Below are positions 62,498 to 64,000 of a DNA stretch of 64,000 nt, piece by piece. Position 1 is the stretch's first letter, and each line of letters opens with the position of its first letter. The notes under the pieces are model-generated. The model saw only the letters and a list, made by a program, of their open reading frames with translations, was not told where the DNA came from and searched no databases. A program made the translations under genes and the position numbers. The DNA is from Bacteroidales bacterium. Its GTDB lineage: Bacteria > Bacteroidota > Bacteroidia > Bacteroidales > Muribaculaceae. The DNA lies in NCBI GenBank assembly GCA_015061005.1, contig SUXJ01000007.1, positions 83,796-147,795 on the forward strand, given 5' to 3'.

Positions 62498-63672
62498 AAA
62501 TATTTATCGTTACAGAATTATTTCACCCTGACGACACAACTACCGCACATTTATTGACAGACATTGCAACTAAACTATCGAACGAACATGATGTTACGGT
62601 AATTTGTGGACCCGCCGGTTACGATGGTCAAATCACTTCAACTCCTTTAAACAAAAACATTAAAGTAGTTAGGATTGCAGTTCCGAATAGTGATAAAAAT
62701 TCTCTATTCAAGCGTTTATTAAAATTTATCACTCTAACGTTTGGACTAATTATCAGAGTAACTAAACTCGCAGACCATAATTCTCATGTTTTTATGGTTA
62801 CGAATCCAGCTCCTCTTTTGTTGCTAATGCCAATTGCGAAAAGAATTAAAAGGTTTAGAGTTACCCTGTTAGTCCATGATATATTCCCAGAAAACGTCAT
62901 AGCAGCTGGTATATTGAAACCAAAATCATTTATATATGGCGGTTTAAAGAGATTGTTTGATCGCGCATACTCATCCCCAAACCAGCTGATAACTATTGGA
63001 CACGATATGGAAGATGTCTTAAAAGCTAAAGTAGAGCGATTCAATAAACCACAAAATTTTTCAATAATACAAAATTGGGCTGATCCTTTTCCTGAAACAA
63101 CCCAACGAGTCAACATAAACGAGCATAAAATTACAATTACATTTGCAGGTAATATTGGAAGAGTACAAGGAATCTCAGAATTTTTGGACACTTTTGAGAT
63201 GGCAGGTACTACTGATGTGGATTTTAGAATTTATGGTGAAGGAGCAATGCGCCGACAATTATGCGAAAGAATTGAAACAAACCAATTGAACAATGTAAGT
63301 TATGGCGGACGTTTCGGCAAAAGCAATCAGTTTGACATATACTCGGCATGTGATATTGGGTTAGTAATTCTTACCTCTAACATGTACGGTCTGGGAGTCC
63401 CCTCAAAATCATACAATATAATGCAAGCGGGTAAGCCCATTCTTTTTATTGGGGATTCGCGTAGCGAAATAGCACAAATGATTAAATCTAATGATATTGG
63501 TTTCGTATTTGAAAATTCAGAAACGACTGAGCTTCTAAAATTTTTGCAATCTCTCTCAATCTCCTCTAAACCAGATCTAATCGCTATGGGAAAAAGGGCT
63601 AAAATATTAGCGCAAACAGAATATTCTCGAGAAAATCAACTTAATAAATATGCTCAAATATTCAATGAATAA
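62494..63672 (+). CDS. wbuB: WbuB-like L-FucNAc glycosyltransferase
   Basis: 392 residues, GT4. N-terminal KIFIVTELFHPDDTTTAHLL and the middle LVHDIFPENVIAAGIL are characteristic of WbuB-type enzymes. The donor site shows ITFAGNIGRVQGISEFL, CDIGLVILTSNMYGLGVPSK and YNIMQAGKPILFIGD. It probably transfers L-FucNAc from UDP-L-FucNAc onto the growing unit, by its position and family. Confidence 0.88.
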   Translation: MKIFIVTELFHPDDTTTAHLLTDIATKLSNEHDVTVICGPAGYDGQITSTPLNKNIKVVRIAVPNSDKNSLFKRLLKFITLTFGLIIRVTKLADHNSHVFMVTNPAPLLLLMPIAKRIKRFRVTLLVHDIFPENVIAAGILKPKSFIYGGLKRLFDRAYSSPNQLITIGHDMEDVLKAKVERFNKPQNFSIIQNWADPFPETTQRVNINEHKITITFAGNIGRVQGISEFLDTFEMAGTTDVDFRIYGEGAMRRQLCERIETNQLNNVSYGGRFGKSNQFDIYSACDIGLVILTSNMYGLGVPSKSYNIMQAGKPILFIGDSRSEIAQMIKSNDIGFVFENSETTELLKFLQSLSISSKPDLIAMGKRAKILAQTEYSRENQLNKYAQIFNE

Positions 63673-63678
63673 AATATT

Positions 63679-64000
63679 ATGAAAGTTACATTGATTGGGG
63701 CGAGTGGGTTCGTTGGAACTCGTTTGCTCGGACTGCTTGGCGAAGAGCCGCAGAAATATGAGTGCAAAAACGTTGATTTGCAACCGTCGCACTTCTTCAA
63801 TGAGTTGACCGTGATTGGCGACGTCCGCGAGCAAGAGCAGATGGATCGCGAGGTGAAAGGATCTGACGTTGTGGTGCTCTTGGCGGCACAACATCGCGAT
63901 GACGTTTCGCCCGTATCGCTCTACTATGACACCAACGTCGGCGGCATGGAGGTCACGCTCAAAGCCATGGAAAAAGCCGGCTGCAAACGTATCATTTTCT
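63679..64000 (+). CDS. NAD-dependent epimerase/dehydratase, WcaG-like (partial)
   Basis: The first 107 codons are visible; the gene continues past the right edge. N-terminal MKVTLIGASGFVGTRLLGLL carries the SDR GxxGxxG site, and DVVVLLAAQHRDDVSP is the usual mid-region. Starts 6 nt after wbuB. In Bacteroidales capsule loci such a gene is often followed by an undecaprenyl-phosphate sugar transferase, but this cannot be seen here. The base composition is as GC-rich as capE. Confidence 0.8.
   Translation, partial: MKVTLIGASGFVGTRLLGLLGEEPQKYECKNVDLQPSHFFNELTVIGDVREQEQMDREVKGSDVVVLLAAQHRDDVSPVSLYYDTNVGGMEVTLKAMEKAGCKRIIF

Overview
The window looks like a chromosomal stretch of a gut-type Bacteroidales bacterium. 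The evidence is the promoter signature (a -7 box TAnnTTTG about 19-20 nt after TTG/TTTG, seen before many genes here), a complete MoxR-DUF58-Bat aerotolerance operon, a type III glutamine synthetase, a SprE/PorW-like lipoprotein, BspA-like leucine-rich-repeat surface proteins and an UpxY-led capsule locus. A Muribaculaceae-like lineage is a guess; the order is much safer than the family. About sixty protein genes, four tRNAs and two candidate non-coding RNAs can be supported.

Region 1 (1-5,300): tail of a BspA-like protein, exonuclease III, tRNA-Ala and tRNA-Gly, two glycosyltransferases with a TM2 protein, and an HTH/universal-stress pair. Region 2 (5,280-13,730, minus strand): moxR, DUF58, an unnamed Bat-operon gene, batA, a fused batB-batC, batD and batE. 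Region 3 (13,760-18,630, minus): a membrane protein joining an HU-like domain to a LysM-like domain, a small HU protein, the GTPase EngB and the SprE/PorW-like lipoprotein. Region 4 (18,717-25,312, plus): a tightly overlapping seven-gene operon (PD40 protein, CstA, PAP2-barrel fusion, nitroreductase, DUF2520, KdsC, Maf). Region 5 (25,390-29,700, minus): a three-part drug-efflux operon behind a long leader.

Region 6 (29,700-34,540): serine dehydratase, a COG0523 metal chaperone with a His-rich loop, an LD-carboxypeptidase and glutamate dehydrogenase. Region 7 (34,560-39,680): two identical tRNA-Asn genes, two structured stretches that look like independent non-coding RNAs, and three tandem BspA-like genes, the first two being the product of an exact 1,320-bp tandem duplication. 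Region 8 (39,740-51,090): a porin divergent from a UDP-sugar operon (UDP-GlcA 4-epimerase, UDP-Glc dehydrogenase, thymidine kinase, DUF3108), a secreted C1 peptidase, a SPOR lipoprotein, MlaE/MlaF and glutamine synthetase III. Region 9 (51,190 to the end): a capsule locus with an UpxY-type antiterminator, acetyltransferases, flippase, polymerase, glycosyltransferases and a complete UDP-L-FucNAc cassette (CapE, WbuC, CapF, CapG, WbuB); an epimerase gene runs off the right edge.

Much of the content is envelope-directed: surface LRR proteins whose C-termini resemble type IX secretion signals, a T9SS-type lipoprotein, lipid transport, Kdo synthesis, porin and capsule. The observations I rate most worth following are the two candidate RNAs beside the BspA array, the HU-transmembrane-LysM protein, the PAP2-outer-membrane-barrel fusion, the BatB-BatC fusion and the palindromes sitting in promoter regions. 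No CRISPR array, insertion sequence or rRNA was seen.
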